This document shows, in pieces, positions 23,501-35,652 of a stretch of DNA of 64,000 nt (the stretch's first letter is position 1; the number at the start of each line of letters is the position of its first letter). The notes under the pieces are model-generated. The model searched no databases and was not told the DNA's origin. It saw nothing but the letters and a program-made list of their open reading frames with translations. The DNA comes from Cyprinodon diabolis (taxonomy: Eukaryota > Chordata > Actinopteri > Cyprinodontiformes > Cyprinodontidae): NCBI GenBank assembly GCA_030533445.1, contig CM060064.1, positions 771,416 to 835,415 of the forward strand, written 5' to 3'. The position numbers and the translations under genes are program-made.

Positions 23501-24712
23501 GATTAGCAGCTACCGATTAGCAGCTATTGCTTGGCAGCTACTGATTGGCAGCTATTGCTTGGCAGCTACTGATTAGCAGCTACTGATTAGCAGCTACTGA
23601 TTAGCAGCTACTGCTTAGCAGGTACTGCTTAGCAGGTACTGCTTAGCAGGTACTGATTAGCAGCTACTATTTGGCATCTATACTGCTTAGCATCTACTGC
23701 TTAGCATTTACTGCTTAGCAGCTACTGCTTAGCAGCTACTGATTAGCAGCTACTGATTAGCAGCTACTATTTGGCATCTATACTGCTTAGCATCTACTGC
23801 TTAGCAGCTACCGATTAGCAGCTACTGCTTGGCAGCTACTGATTAGCAGCTACTGATTAGTAGCTACTATTTGGCAACTACTGCTTGGCAGCTACTGCTT
23901 GGCATCTATACTGCTTAGCATCTATACTGCTTAGCAGCTACTGCTTAGCAGTTACTGCTTAGCAGCTACTGATTGGCACTTACTGCTTAGCAGCTACTGC
24001 TTAGCAGCTACTAATTAGCAGCTACTATTTGGCATCTATACTGCTTAGCATCTACTATTTGGCATCTATACTGCTTAGCATCTACTGCTTAGCAGCTACC
24101 GATTAGCAGCTACTGCTTGGCAGCTACTGCTTGGCAGCTACTGATTAGCAGCTACTGCTTGGCAGCTACTGCTTGGCAGCTACTGCTTGGCAGCTACTGA
24201 TTAGCAGCTACTGATTGGCATCTACTGATTAGCAGCTACTGATTAGCAGCTACTGCTTAGCATCTACTGATTAGCAGCTACTGCTTGGCAGCTACTGATT
24301 AGCAGCTACTGATTAACAGCCACTGCTTAGCAGCTACTGATTAGCATCTACCGATTAGCAGCTACTGATTAGCATCTACTGCTTAGCAGCTACTGGTTAG
24401 CAGGTCCTGGTTAGCAGCTACTGATTAGCAGGTCATCCAGCAGCTACTACTTGGCAACTACTGATTAGTGGCTACTGATTAGCAACTACTTGTTACCAGG
24501 TGCTGGTTAGCATCTACTGATTAGCAGCTACTGATTAGCAGCTACTTGTTACCAGGTCCTGGTGAGCAGCTACTGATTAGCAGCTACTGATTAGCAGCCA
24601 CTGCTTAGCAGCTACTGATTAGCATCTACCGATTAGCAGCTACTGATTAGCATCTACTGCTTAGCAGCTACTGGTTAGCAGGTCCTGGTTAGCAGCTACT
24701 GGTTAGCAGGTG
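23501..24712. repeat. Minisatellite 3, right part: 14-bp unit
   Basis: The 14-bp array continues after the LINE with the same units. Blocks such as gcaactacttgttaccaggt, also found near 20647 and 21808, recur near 24482. The array ends 144 bp from the donor of exon E. Confidence 0.95.
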
Positions 24713-24856
24713 GTGTTATTTGGGGCGGATCTTAGAACTGATGAGCAGCAGTAGTTTCAGCTCAGTGGCTCTACCTTCAGGATGAAGCAGTAAAGTGATT
24801 GATGGTGCGCTAATGGCAGCTGAGCTCAGCTGAAGGTGAACCATGAAGGAGGTTAC

Positions 24857-24919
24857 CTTCACGTTGTCTGGGTGGAGACCTCCTGGATGTTTGTCCATGT
24901 ACTGACACAGGTCAGTGTG
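24857..24919 (-). CDS. cdk14: cdk14 exon E: post-hinge segment
   Basis: This 63-nt exon has 21 codons and phase 0 at both ends, between acceptor ctgttgcag and donor gtaacctc. It encodes HTDLCQYMDKHPGGLHPDN followed by VK, the helix after the hinge in CDK14-type kinases. A 14-bp minisatellite begins 144 bp downstream of its donor, inside the next intron. Confidence 0.95.
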
Positions 24920-26374
24920 CTGCAACAGAGAACAGAGCAGAAGACATGATCAGAACCCGTTTCCATGGCAACAGCTAAAAACCATGACAATGAGGAGAAG
25001 AACCCCAGGGGGAGCTGTCCTCTAATATACTCTGTTTAGATTGAGTTGCGATGGAGGGGAACCATGACAGGATGATGGTGCTTCCTGGTTTGGTACGGTG
25101 GCCCTGCGGACCCAAAAAAGCTTCATCCAGAGTCCCTCTGAATTTCCAGAGCTCGTTTAAATATTTATAAACTCGTTTATGAATGTTTGATGTAAACACA
25201 GACCTTCAGGTTCTGGTGCTTCGGTCTTCTTCATGAAGGTGCTGATGGAACATAAGTGAAGGAGAGACTGAGGAGGAGGGAAGGTCTCTGATGCAGGAGC
25301 TTTTAAATAACCTCCTGCTATCGCTGTAGATCAGAGCTCAGGACAGAAGCTGGCTCTAACTGGAAACATCTAATATTATAGATCATGTTTGTTCAGACTG
25401 GCTCCTGATCGACTGAGGAGAAGCAGAACCAGAGGGCCGACCTTTGACCTTCCAGTCAGGATGAACGCCCTGCTCTGCTGCATTAGCTTCTCTGTCAGAA
25501 GCTGCTCCTGTTCTATAAAGACGATCCAACGTGTAGATTGGTGGTTCCATCAGGCTGTGGTTCCGATCCGTTTGGTTAAAGCCTAGAACCGTCTCCTTAG
25601 CAGTTACTGGACCTGCTGACAGCATCCCGGCGGTTTGTACCTCAGCCTGCTCCTTCGGGAGGAGGAGGTGCTGGTTCAGGAGCTTCAGAGGCTCCTGCTC
25701 CTCTAAACCACATCAGCTGGGTGGAAACGTGGACGTCCAGCGCAGAGCTTTGGTCAGGGACGTCTGGACACACCCTTCAGACGCCGGTGTGGGTCTGACC
25801 GGAACGCCGAACTCAGACCAACCCTGGAGAACTGCTCCTGACCAGCAGCTGGAAGCAGACGTTCCCATTAGCTCATCCCAGCAGACGAAGAACATAGATG
25901 TCCCAGCGCAGCAGCCTGCTCCACAGAGCCGCCTCTACTCACCGTGGGGCCCAGGGCTGGAGAGAGCACACAGCCCCCACTTTAAAGGGAGGCCTGGTTA
26001 CTCAGAGGAAAGAAAACAGTCCTGATCCAAACCCAGGAGGAGCTGGGAACAGAACCAGATGTGTTGCTTCCCACCGTGACTGTTCCAGCAGCAGCAGTTT
26101 ACAGCGAGGTCAGGAAATCAGCCGCAGTTTGGTCTGACATGGAGTCAGGCCATCAGCCCACTGTGGGGCGGGACCATGTGGCGTCCATGGGTGGGCTCAT
26201 CTTCATCACTTCAGTTTCACTGAGTAAACATGAGCTGCTGTTTTACGTCAGCATCAGATTATCAGGTGGGAGCAGAATCATAACGACTGGCAGTGGAACA
26301 TCTTAACTAACCATCTCAGCGTCTGTAGTCCACAGCTGGGCTCAGAGACATGAAAACCTGAGGCGCTCACTCAC
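24920..26374. other. cdk14 intron D-E
   Basis: This 1.46-kb intron lacks any array. Small open frames are present but none resembles a known protein. I see nothing further in it. Confidence 0.5.
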
Positions 26375-26469
26375 CACATACTCAAACACCAGCGTCAGGG
26401 TTTCCTTGGTGTGGATGATGTCATGGAGGAGCACAATGTTGGCGTGCTTCAGGCCTTTCAGAAGAGACG
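26375..26469 (-). CDS. cdk14: cdk14 exon D: N-lobe beta-4/beta-5 and hinge
   Basis: This 95-nt exon completes the split Ala codon and then gives 31 codons, ending in phase 0. The acceptor is ctttacag and the donor gtgagtga. It encodes [19 protein letters not shown] followed by [12 protein letters not shown]. The run LVFEYV is the hinge of CDK kinases. Upstream lies an 8.5-kb intron that is mostly an 11-bp minisatellite, and downstream a 1.46-kb intron without arrays. Confidence 0.95.
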
Positions 26470-27720
26470 CTGTAAAGGGAGAAGAGCAGATGGAGACGTG
26501 ATGATGGAGCCCACAGGATGATCTGACTGACTCAGCACCAAATACCGGTTCCACTTTACAACCGCCGCCATTTCTAACCGGTAAAGAGTCCTTTAATGAG
26601 GAGAGGCTACGCTAACCTGGCAGGAGCGCTTTACCTTCTACAGCTGGGTTAGATGCAGATTATTAACCATTATAAAAACATTAATAAACTGGTAACCATG
26701 CATATCTTTACCGTTTATAAACAATGTTTATTGTAAAGTGTTCCCCCAACATCTGCTGAACATCTGTCAGTGTCTCTATTTCAGGTCAGGCCTTCACTGT
26801 TAGATCCTATTCAGATCCATGGCGTCTGATCTGAGCTACAGTCACTGACTGAAGAACATCTGAAAGGGAAACCATGGAGCAACCAGGAAGCCCCGCCTCC
26901 CTGCAGACTCACAGGTTCATCAGCTGACACTAGAAAGAGGAATCAGTGGGATTCTGTTCAAACTTTAGAGCAAAATCAGCTCAGCTTAGAACAGGTGACT
27001 CATTTAGCAGTCACTGTGTGATGGGACGCTGGCTGCTGGCGGCTCCTCATGCACTCACCCTGCATCAGAAGCTAAAGCAGATCAAAGCAGGACTCCCTGC
27101 TGCACAGTGAAGACCAAACTCCAGGAACCTGCAGAGATGTGTACCATCTGATGGACGTGACACTCATGCTCTGCTAGCTGTGGAGGCTAATGCTGGTCAC
27201 ATATCTGCTCTGTGGACTCTAACCTAGAAACTGCTCAGTTAGTTCAATTTCCCAGCTGTGATGTGATCCGCTGTCTGGGAGAGGCAGGCGTCCTCTGCTT
27301 CATTTCCCTTCCAGCTGGGTGTGTGAGGAGAGGAGAGCTCCAGCAGTCAGTTATTTAAAACAGTCAGTAAATGGTTCATTTAACTAGAGCCTCAATCCCT
27401 CATTATAGACCACCTTCCATCTTTGAAGATTGACTTTTTAAAAGTTGCAACACAAACGCAATCCCCCCCCCCCCCCTGTCAAACACCAGGGAATGGCAGC
27501 CCACCTCCCTGCAACCCCCAGCAGAAGACCCTCCAACTTCCAGCCACTACAGTGACCCCCCCCCACCCCTTGCATATCTTTTTTAACTCTGACTCCACCC
27601 TTTCACTGAATTACAGGGTCTGACCAGGAGATGGTGCTTCTCTTTAGATCTTAATGTCCACAAATCATGACAGAAAGAATATTTTAGTACAAAGATTCAT
27701 GTTTAAAGAGGAATTGTAGT
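26470..27720. other. cdk14 intron C-D, unique part next to exon D
   Basis: This is non-coding sequence with a poly-C run near 27463-27476 and a C-rich stretch near 27556-27568. No gene is recognised. Confidence 0.5.
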
Positions 27721-30700
27721 GGACCAGCTAAGGACCAGTTAGGGACCAACCAAGGATCAGCCAGGGACCAACCAAGGACCAGTCAAGGACCTGTTAGGGA
27801 CCGACCAAGGACCAACCAAGGACCAGTCAAGGACCTGTTAGGGACGGACCAAGGACCAACCAAGGACAAGTTAGGGACCAACCAAGGACCAGCCAGGGAC
27901 CAGCCAAGGACCAACCAAGGACCAGTTAGGGACCAGCCAAGGACCAGTTAGGGACGAGCCAAGGACCAGTTAGGGACCAACCAAGGACCAACCAAGGACT
28001 AGCAAGGGACCAACCAAGGGCCAGTCAAGGACCAGTTAGGGACCAACCAAGGACCAGCCAGGGACCAACCAAGGACCAGTTAGGGACCGACCAAGGACCA
28101 GTTAGGGACCAGCCAAGGACCAGTTAGGGACCAGCCAAGAACCAACCAAGGACCAGCCAGGGACCAACCAAGGACCAGCCAGGGACAAACCAAGGACCAG
28201 TTAGGGACCAACCAAGGACCAGCGAGGGACCAGTTAGAGACCAACCAAGGACCAGCCAGGGACCAGTTAGGGACCAACCAAGGACCAGCCAGGGACCAAC
28301 CAAGGACCAGCCAGGGACCAACCAAGGACTAGCCAAGGACCAGTTAGGGACCAGCCAAGGACTACCCAAGGACCAGTTAGGGACCAACCAAGGACCACTC
28401 AAGGACCAGTTAGGGACCAACCAAGGACTAGTTAGGGACCAACCAAGGACCAGTTAGGGACCAATCAAGGGCCAACCAAGGACCAGCCAGGGACCAACCA
28501 AGGGCCAACCAAGGACCAGTTAGAGACCAACCAAGGACCAGCCAGGGACCAACTAAGGCTAAGGGCCAGCCAAGGACCAGTTAGGGACCAACCAAGGACC
28601 AGCCAAGGACCAACCAAGGACCAGCCAAGGACCAACCAAGGACCAGTTAGGAACCAACCAAGAACCAGCCAAGGACCAACCAAGGACCAGTTAGGGACCA
28701 GCCAAGGACCAGTTAGGGACGAGCCAAGGACCAACCATGGACCAGTCAGGGACCAACCCAGGACCAGTTAGGGACCAACCAAGGACTAGCCAGGGACCAA
28801 CCAAGGAGCAGTCAAGGACCAGTTAGGGACCGACCAAGGACCAACCAAGGACCAGTTAGGGACCAACCAAGGACCAGCCAAGGACCAACCAAGGACCAGT
28901 TAGGGACGAGCCAAGGACCAGTTAGGGACCAGCCAGGGACCAACCAAGGACCAGCCAGGGACCAACCAAGGACCAGCCAGGGACCAACCAAGGACCAGCC
29001 AGGGACCAGTTAGGGACCAACCAAGGACCAGCCAGGGACCAACCAAGGACCTACCAAGGACCAGCCAGGTACCAACCAAGGACTAGCCAGGGACCAACCA
29101 AGGGCCAGTCAAGGACCAGTTAGGGACCGACCAAGGACCAACCAAGGACCAGTTAGGGACCAACCAAGGACCAGCCAGGGACCAACCAAGGACCAGTTAG
29201 GGACCGACCAAGGACCAGTTAGGGACCAACCAAGGACCAGCCAAGGACCAACAAAGGACCAGTTAGGGACCAGCCAAGGACCAGTTAGGGACCAGCCAAG
29301 GACCAACCAAGGACCAGCCAGGGACCAACCAAGGACCAGTTAGGGACCAACCAAGGACCAGCCAGGGACCAGTTAGGGACCAACCAAGGACCAGCCAGGG
29401 ACCAACCAAGGACCAGCCAGGGACCAACCAAGGACTAGCCAAGGACGAGTTAGGGACCAGCCAAGGACGAGTTAGGGACCAGCCAAGGACCAACCAAGGA
29501 CCAGTTAGGGACCAGCCAAGGACCAGTTAGGGACCAGCCAAGGACCAGTTAGGGACCAGCCAAGGACCAACCAAGGACCAGCCAGGGACCAACCAAGGAC
29601 CAGTTAGGGACCAACCAAGGACCAGCCAGGGACCAGTTAGGGACCAACCAAGGACCAGCCAGGGACCAGTTAGGGACCAACCAAGGACCAGCCAGGGACC
29701 AACTAAGGACTAGCCAAGGACGAGTTAGGGACCAGCCAAGGACCAGCCAGGGACCAACCAAGGACCAGCCAAGGACCAGTTAGGGACCAGCCAAGGACCA
29801 GTTAGGGACCAGCCAAGGACCAACCAAGGACCAGCCAGGGACCAACCAAGGACCAGTTAGGGACCAACCAAGGACCAGCCAGGGACCAGTTAGGGACCAA
29901 CCAAGGACCAGCCAGGGACCAGTTAGGGACCAACCAAGGACCAGCCAGGGACCAGTTAGGGACCAACCAAGGACCAGCCAGGGACCAACCAAGGACTAGC
30001 CAAGGACGAGTTAGGGACCAGCCAAGGACGAGTTAGGGACCAACCAAGGACCAGTTAGGGACCAACCAAGGACCAGTTAGGGACCAACCAAGGACCAGTT
30101 AGGGACCAACCAAGGACCAACCAAGGGCCAACCAAGGACCAGCCAGGGACCAGTTAGGGACCAGCCAAGGACCAGTCAAGGACCAGTTAGGGACCAGCCA
30201 AGGACCAGTCAAGGACCAGTTAGGGACCAACCAAGGACCAACCAAGGACCAGTTAGGGACCAACCAAGGACCAGTTAGGGACCAACCAAGGACCAACCAA
30301 GGGCCAACCAAGGACCAGCCAGGGACCAACCAAGGGCCAACCAAGGACCAGTTAGGGACCAACCAAAGACCAACCAAGGACCAGCCAGGGACCAACTAAG
30401 GGCCAGCCAAGGACCAGTTAGGGACCAACCAAGGACCAGCCAAGGACCAACCAAGGACCAGTTAGGGACCAACCAAGGACCAGCCAAGGACCAACCAAGG
30501 ACCAGCCAGGGACCAACCAAGGACCAGTTAGGGACCAACCAAGGACCAGCCAGGGACCAGCCAAGGACCAACCAAGGACCAGTTAGGGACCAACCAAGGG
30601 CCAATCAAGGACCAGCCAGGGACCAACCAAGGGCCAACCAAGGACCAGTTAGGGACCAACCAAGGACCAGCCAGGGACCAACTAAGGGCCAGCCAAGGAC

Positions 30701-33700
30701 CAACCAAGGACCAGCCAGGGACCAACCAAGGACCAGCCAGGGACCAACCAAGGACCAGCCAGGGACCAGTGAGGGACCAACCAAGGACCAGCCAGGGACC
30801 AACCAAGGACCTACCAAGGACCAGCCAGGTACCAACCAAGGACTAGCCAGGGACCAACCAAGGGCCAGTCAAGGACCAGTTAGGGACCGACCAAGGACCA
30901 ACCAAGGACCAGTTAGGGACCAACCAAGGACCAGTTAGGGACGAACCAAGGACCAGTTAGGGACCAGCCAGGGACCAACCAAGGACCAACCAAGGACCAG
31001 CCAGGGACCTACCAAGGACCAGCCAGGGACCAACCAAGGACCAGCCAGGGACCAACCAAGGACCTACCAAGGACCAGCCAGGTACCAACCAAGGACTAGC
31101 CAGGGACCAACCAAGGACTAGCCAGGGACCAACCAAGGGCCAATCAAGGACCAGTTAGGGACCGACCAAGGACCAACCAAGGACCAGTTAGGGACCTACC
31201 AAGGACCAGCCAGGGACCAACCAAGGACCAGTTAGGGACTGACCAAGGACCAACCAAGGACCAGTTAGGGACCAACCAAGGACCAGCCAAGGACCAACAA
31301 AGGACCAGTTAGGGACCAGCCAAGGACCAGCCAAGGACCAGTTAGGGACCAGCCAAGGACCAACCAAGGACCAGCCAGGGACCAACCAAGGACCAGTTAG
31401 GGACCAACCAAGGACCAGCCAGGGACCAGTTAGGGACCAACCAAGGACCAGCCAGGGACCAGTTAGGGACCAACCAAGGACCAGCCAGGGACCAACCAAG
31501 GACCAGCCAGGGACCAACCAAGGACTAGCCAAGGACGAGTTAGGGACCAGCCAAGGACGAGTTAGGGACCAGCCAAGGACCAACCAAGGACCAGTTAGGG
31601 ACCAGCCAAGGACCAGTTAGGGACCAGCCAAGGACCAGTTAGGGACCAGCCAAGGACCAACCAAGGACCAGCCAGGGACCAACCAAGGACCAGTTAGGGA
31701 CCAACCAAGGACCAGCCAGGGACCAGTTAGGGACCAACCAAGGACCAGCCAGGGACTAACCAAGGACTAGCCAAGGACGAGTTAGGGACCAGCCAAGGAC
31801 GAGTTAGGGACCAGCCAAGGACCAACCAAGGACCAGTTAGGGACCAGCCAAGGACCAGTCAAGGACCAGTTAGGGACCAACCAAGGACCAACCAAGGACC
31901 AGTTAGGGACCAACCAAGGGCCAACCAAGGACCAGCCAGGGACCAACCCAGGCCAACCAAGGACCAGTTAGGGACCAACCAAAGACCAACCAAGGACCAG
32001 CCAGGGACCAACTAAGGGCCAGCCAAGGACCAGTTAGGGACCAACCAAGGACCAGCCAAGGACCAACCAAGGACCAGTTAGGGACCAACCAAGGACCAGC
32101 CAAGGACCAACCAAGGACCAGCCAGGGACCAACCAAGGACCAGTTAGGGACCAACCAAGGACCAGCCAGGGACCAGTTAGGGACCAGCCAAGGACCAACC
32201 AAGGACCAGTTAGGGACCAACCAAGGACCAGTTAGGGACCAACCAAGGGCCAACCAAGGACCAGCCAGGGACCAACCAAGGGCCAACCAAGGACCAGCCA
32301 GGGACCAACCAAGGACCAGCCAGGGACCAACTAAGGGCCAGCCAAGGACCAGTTAGGGACCAACCAAGGACCAGCCAAGGACCAACCAAGGACCAGTTAG
32401 GGACCAACCAAGGACCAGCCAGGGACCAGTTAGGGACCAGCCAAGGACCAGTTAGGGACCAACCAAGGACCAGCCAGGGACCAGTTAGGGACCAACCAAG
32501 GACCAGCCAGGGACCAACCAAGGACCAGCCAAGGACCAGTTAGGGACCAGCCAAGGACCAACCAAGGACCAGTTAGGGACCAACCAAGGACTAGCCAAGG
32601 ACGAGTTAGGGACCAGCCAAGGACCAACCAAGGACCAGTTAGGGACCAACCAAGGACCAGTCAAGGACCAGTTAGGGACCAACCAAGGACCAACCAAGGA
32701 ACAGTTAGGGACCAACCAAGGACCAGTTAGGGACCAACCAAGGGCCAACCAAGGACCAGCCAGGGACCAACCAAGGGCCAACCAAGGACCAGTTAGGGAC
32801 CAACCAAGGACCAGCCAGGGACCAACTAAGGGCCAGCCAAGGACCAGTTAGGGACCAACCAAGGACCAACCAAGGACCAGTTAGGGACCAACCAAGGACC
32901 AACCAAGGACCAGCCAGGGACCAACCAAGGACCAGTTAGGGACCAACCAAGGACCAGCCAGGGACCAGTTAGGGACCAGCCAAGGACCAACCAAGGACCA
33001 GTTAGGGACCAACCAAAGACCAGTTAGGGACCAACCAAGGGCCAACCAAGGACCAGCCAGGGACCAACCAAGGGCCAGTTAGGGAACAACCAAGGACCAA
33101 CCAAGGACCAGCCAGGGACCAACTAAGGGCCAGCCAAGGACCAGTTAGGGACCAACCAAGGACCAGCCAAAGACCAACCAAGGACCAGCCAGGGACCAAC
33201 CAAGGACCAGCCAGGGACCAACCAAGGACCAGCCAGGGACCAACCAAGGACCAGCCAAGGACCAGTTAGGGACCAGCCAAGGACCAGTTAGGGACCAACC
33301 AAGGACCAGCCAGGGACCAGTTAGGGACCAACCAAGGACCAACCAAGGACCAGCCAGGGACCAACCAAGGACCAGCCAAGGACCAGTTAGGGACCAGCCA
33401 AGGACCAACCAAGGACCAGTTAGGGACCAACCAAGGACCAACCAAGGACCAGCTAGGGACCAACCAAGGACCAGCCAGGGACCAACCAAGGACCAACCAA
33501 GGACCAGCCAGGGACCAACCAAGGACCAACCAAGGACCAGCCAGGGACCAACCAAGGGCCAACCACGGACCAGTTAGGGACCAACCAAGGACCAGCCATG
33601 GACCAGCCCAGGACCAACCAAGAACCAGTTAGGGACCAACCAAGGACCAACCAAGGACCAGCCAGGGACCAACCAAGGGCCAGCTAGGAACCAGTTAGGG

Positions 33701-33722
33701 ACCAGTTAGGGACCAGTTAGGG
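27721..33722. repeat. Minisatellite 4: 11-bp unit, 6.0 kb
   Basis: About 545 tandem 11-bp units fall in three main types, ggaccaaccaa, ggaccagccag and ggaccagttag, in irregular order. Minus-strand frames remain open in long pieces (WSLTGPWLVLG, an 11-residue period) because three units make 33 bp; these are not genes. The array fills about 71 % of the intron between exons C and D. Confidence 0.97.
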
Positions 33723-33979
33723 AAAGTGGGGACATTCTGAATGGCTACTGCTGTACATAGATGTAGAATAAAACCTAAACAAGTTCAGTTTCACTTCATC
33801 AGAACAGAAACTTAGGGACATGGATATTTGCTGAGTGTTTAACATTCGAACATCACGGTAAACGGCATCATCATCCGACGGTCTGTCAACACATGGACAA
33901 GATATTTTTACCTAATTTGAGACATTCAATAAAGTCCCAGACAGTTTGAAACGAGGAAATACTTTATTTCTGTCCTGCT
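33723..33979. other. Intron sequence between minisatellite 4 and LINE remnant
   Basis: This is AT-rich non-coding sequence with no feature recognised. Confidence 0.4.
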
Positions 33980-34760
33980 CAGTTCCACAAATTAAGATGA
34001 TGCTTTTTGATTCGTTGAATTTGACATCAAATAGTTGGCCGTATGCTGGACAGCTGAACTAAAACCACTCGGTCATCAGCATACATTTAATGATTAATAA
34101 TGGAAGCGCCGACCATGCAGCCAGTTCTACAGGCGTCATTTATATCAAAATTAAACATCGATAAAATGCTGCCTTGTCTAACTCCACTGCTGACACAAAG
34201 GAAGCCGACACACCTGCAGAGCTGGAGTGCCAATAGGAAGACATCTTACTATATATTTGGGCACACCAGCTTAGGACAATTTTAAAAATAATTTTCTATG
34301 ATTACAGGATCAAAAGCCTTGGTGGCATCTAAAAACAGAAAGACGTAGAATGTTTGCTGTTATTATTCAGTAATTCATTTAGGCCATTTAGGCCAAGTTT
34401 GGACCCAAACTTATGGCAAAAAAATCAGTTCAAAGACTTTAGACAATGTACTAGCTAGGGCTATAGGTCTATAGTTATCAGAGCTGCTAATTTTATTTTG
34501 TTTTAATCACATTCATCAAGGTTTGAGGAATAAAACCAGGCATAATAAAACCAATGAAACACAATGAGAGGGACTACGCTTGGTCTCAAACATTGGAGAT
34601 GTTCAGCTGCAATAACATCCATTCCTGTAGATTTATTTACAGACAGATCTTTGATTAATAGATAGATCTTGGGTGTTTTGATGGATTCTACAGAACTAAC
34701 CAACCTGGAAGGGTTAACCCCAAACACAGGTAAATAACTTTCCAAAAATCTACAATCCTC
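33980..34760 (-). mobile_element. Decayed LINE reverse transcriptase
   Basis: Minus-strand frames read LSVNKSTGMDVIAAEHLQCL (34600s), then after several breaks SGVRQGSILS, DINDACRTGCMVG, INH-stop-MYADDRVVL and LSSIRP (34020-34190). These match the order of reverse transcriptase blocks of a fish non-LTR element, with the YADD catalytic box still readable. There is a stop codon (taa) directly before the MYADD block plus frameshifts, and large parts between the blocks are lost. The clade is not assigned. Confidence 0.75.
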
Positions 34761-34940
34761 ACATGCACCCAGGAAGCCGAACCGACAGGATTTCCTATTA
34801 TTGATGGTTTTAAGCTCTTTCCAGAAGGATTTTCTGCCAAGGAATCAGGCCTCATGTTAGCTCATCCTGTCTGATGAAGCATAGCCCCGATACGTACGGT
34901 GGGAGGTGCAGAGTGATGGGGGTCAGTTTGTTTCAGTTAC
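34761..34940. other. cdk14 intron C-D, segment next to exon C
   Basis: This is short non-coding sequence between the LINE remnant and the donor of exon C. Confidence 0.4.
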
Positions 34941-35020
34941 CTTCCCGTATGGCTGTGAAGGGCGTTCCCTCCTCCTCCTGCAGACGGATAACTTTCAGAG
35001 CCACCAGCTTCCCGTTCACT
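34941..35020 (-). CDS. cdk14: cdk14 exon C: ATP-lysine and PFTAIRE helix
   Basis: This 80-nt exon completes the split Lys codon from exon B and ends one base into an Ala codon. The acceptor is tcatcag and the donor gtaactga. It encodes VNGKLVALKVIRLQEEEGT and then PFTAIRE. The Lys in VALKV is the nucleotide-anchoring lysine and the Glu of PFTAIRE is its salt-bridge partner in the cyclin-contacting helix. PFTAIRE in place of PSTAIRE is what assigns the kinase to the CDK14/CDK15 pair. Confidence 0.95.
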
Positions 35021-35395
35021 CTGATGACATCACAGCAAACAAAGGAGCATCATCAGCGTCTCCATTAGGTCAAAACAGGAGCAAAGACAGGAGACTTAAA
35101 CCCAGGAAAAGCATTTTAGCAGCAGCGAAGTGAGACTTTGGTACAAGAGCAGGACTGCAGCTGACTGATGCTCACCGATCAGACCTGCGGTGCTAAACAA
35201 GCATCACTGGTGAGAAGATGCAGCTCAGCAGCTCTGTGACTTTTCTAAAAAAACCAGGCCTGGCCACCATCATCACTTTCATTTACTGTACTCAGTTCCA
35301 GGCGCGGCAGGAAAACTAATCAATGGCCGCATGCATGGGTGAAGGAAGCAGGCGAGCCCTGAATGAAGCAGGGATTCATCCTGCTCGCTACTTAC
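35021..35395. other. cdk14 intron B-C, 375 bp
   Basis: This is the shortest intron of the visible gene. It has GT-AG borders (gtaagtag ... tcatcag in transcript sense) and no repeat. Confidence 0.8.
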
Positions 35396-35490
35396 TTGCT
35401 CTTGCCTTTGTAAACGGTGGCGTAGGAACCCTCCCCCAGCTTCTCCAGCTTCTCATAGGAGTCAGCCTTTCCAAACTTGGGGCTTGTGGG
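35396..35490 (-). CDS. cdk14: cdk14 exon B: kinase N-lobe glycine loop
   Basis: This 95-nt exon starts in phase 0 and ends two bases into a Lys codon. The acceptor is ctttctcag and the donor gtaagtag. It encodes [20 protein letters not shown] followed by [11 protein letters not shown]. The glycine-rich nucleotide loop ([12 protein letters not shown]) marks the start of the kinase domain. It is separated from exon C by only 374-375 bp, while on its upstream side a 5-kb minisatellite begins 162 bp beyond the acceptor. Confidence 0.95.
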
Positions 35491-35652
35491 CTGAGAAAGG
35501 AAGAGAGAAAAAAAATCAGATGTGAGGAAGAAGAAAAGACGAGAGAAGAAACGCCTCTGAGGAACTCGGACATTTCAGATCAGAGAGACAGAGCTGAGAA
35601 GGTTTGCCCCGATTCATCAGGATGGGGAAGAACTTCAATAAGCTAAAAAAAA

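Noticed and set aside
27721..33722. Telomere-like TTAGGG hexamers
   Set aside because: TTAGGG appears only as part of the 11-bp unit gttagggacc and never as consecutive hexamers, so it is not interstitial telomere sequence.
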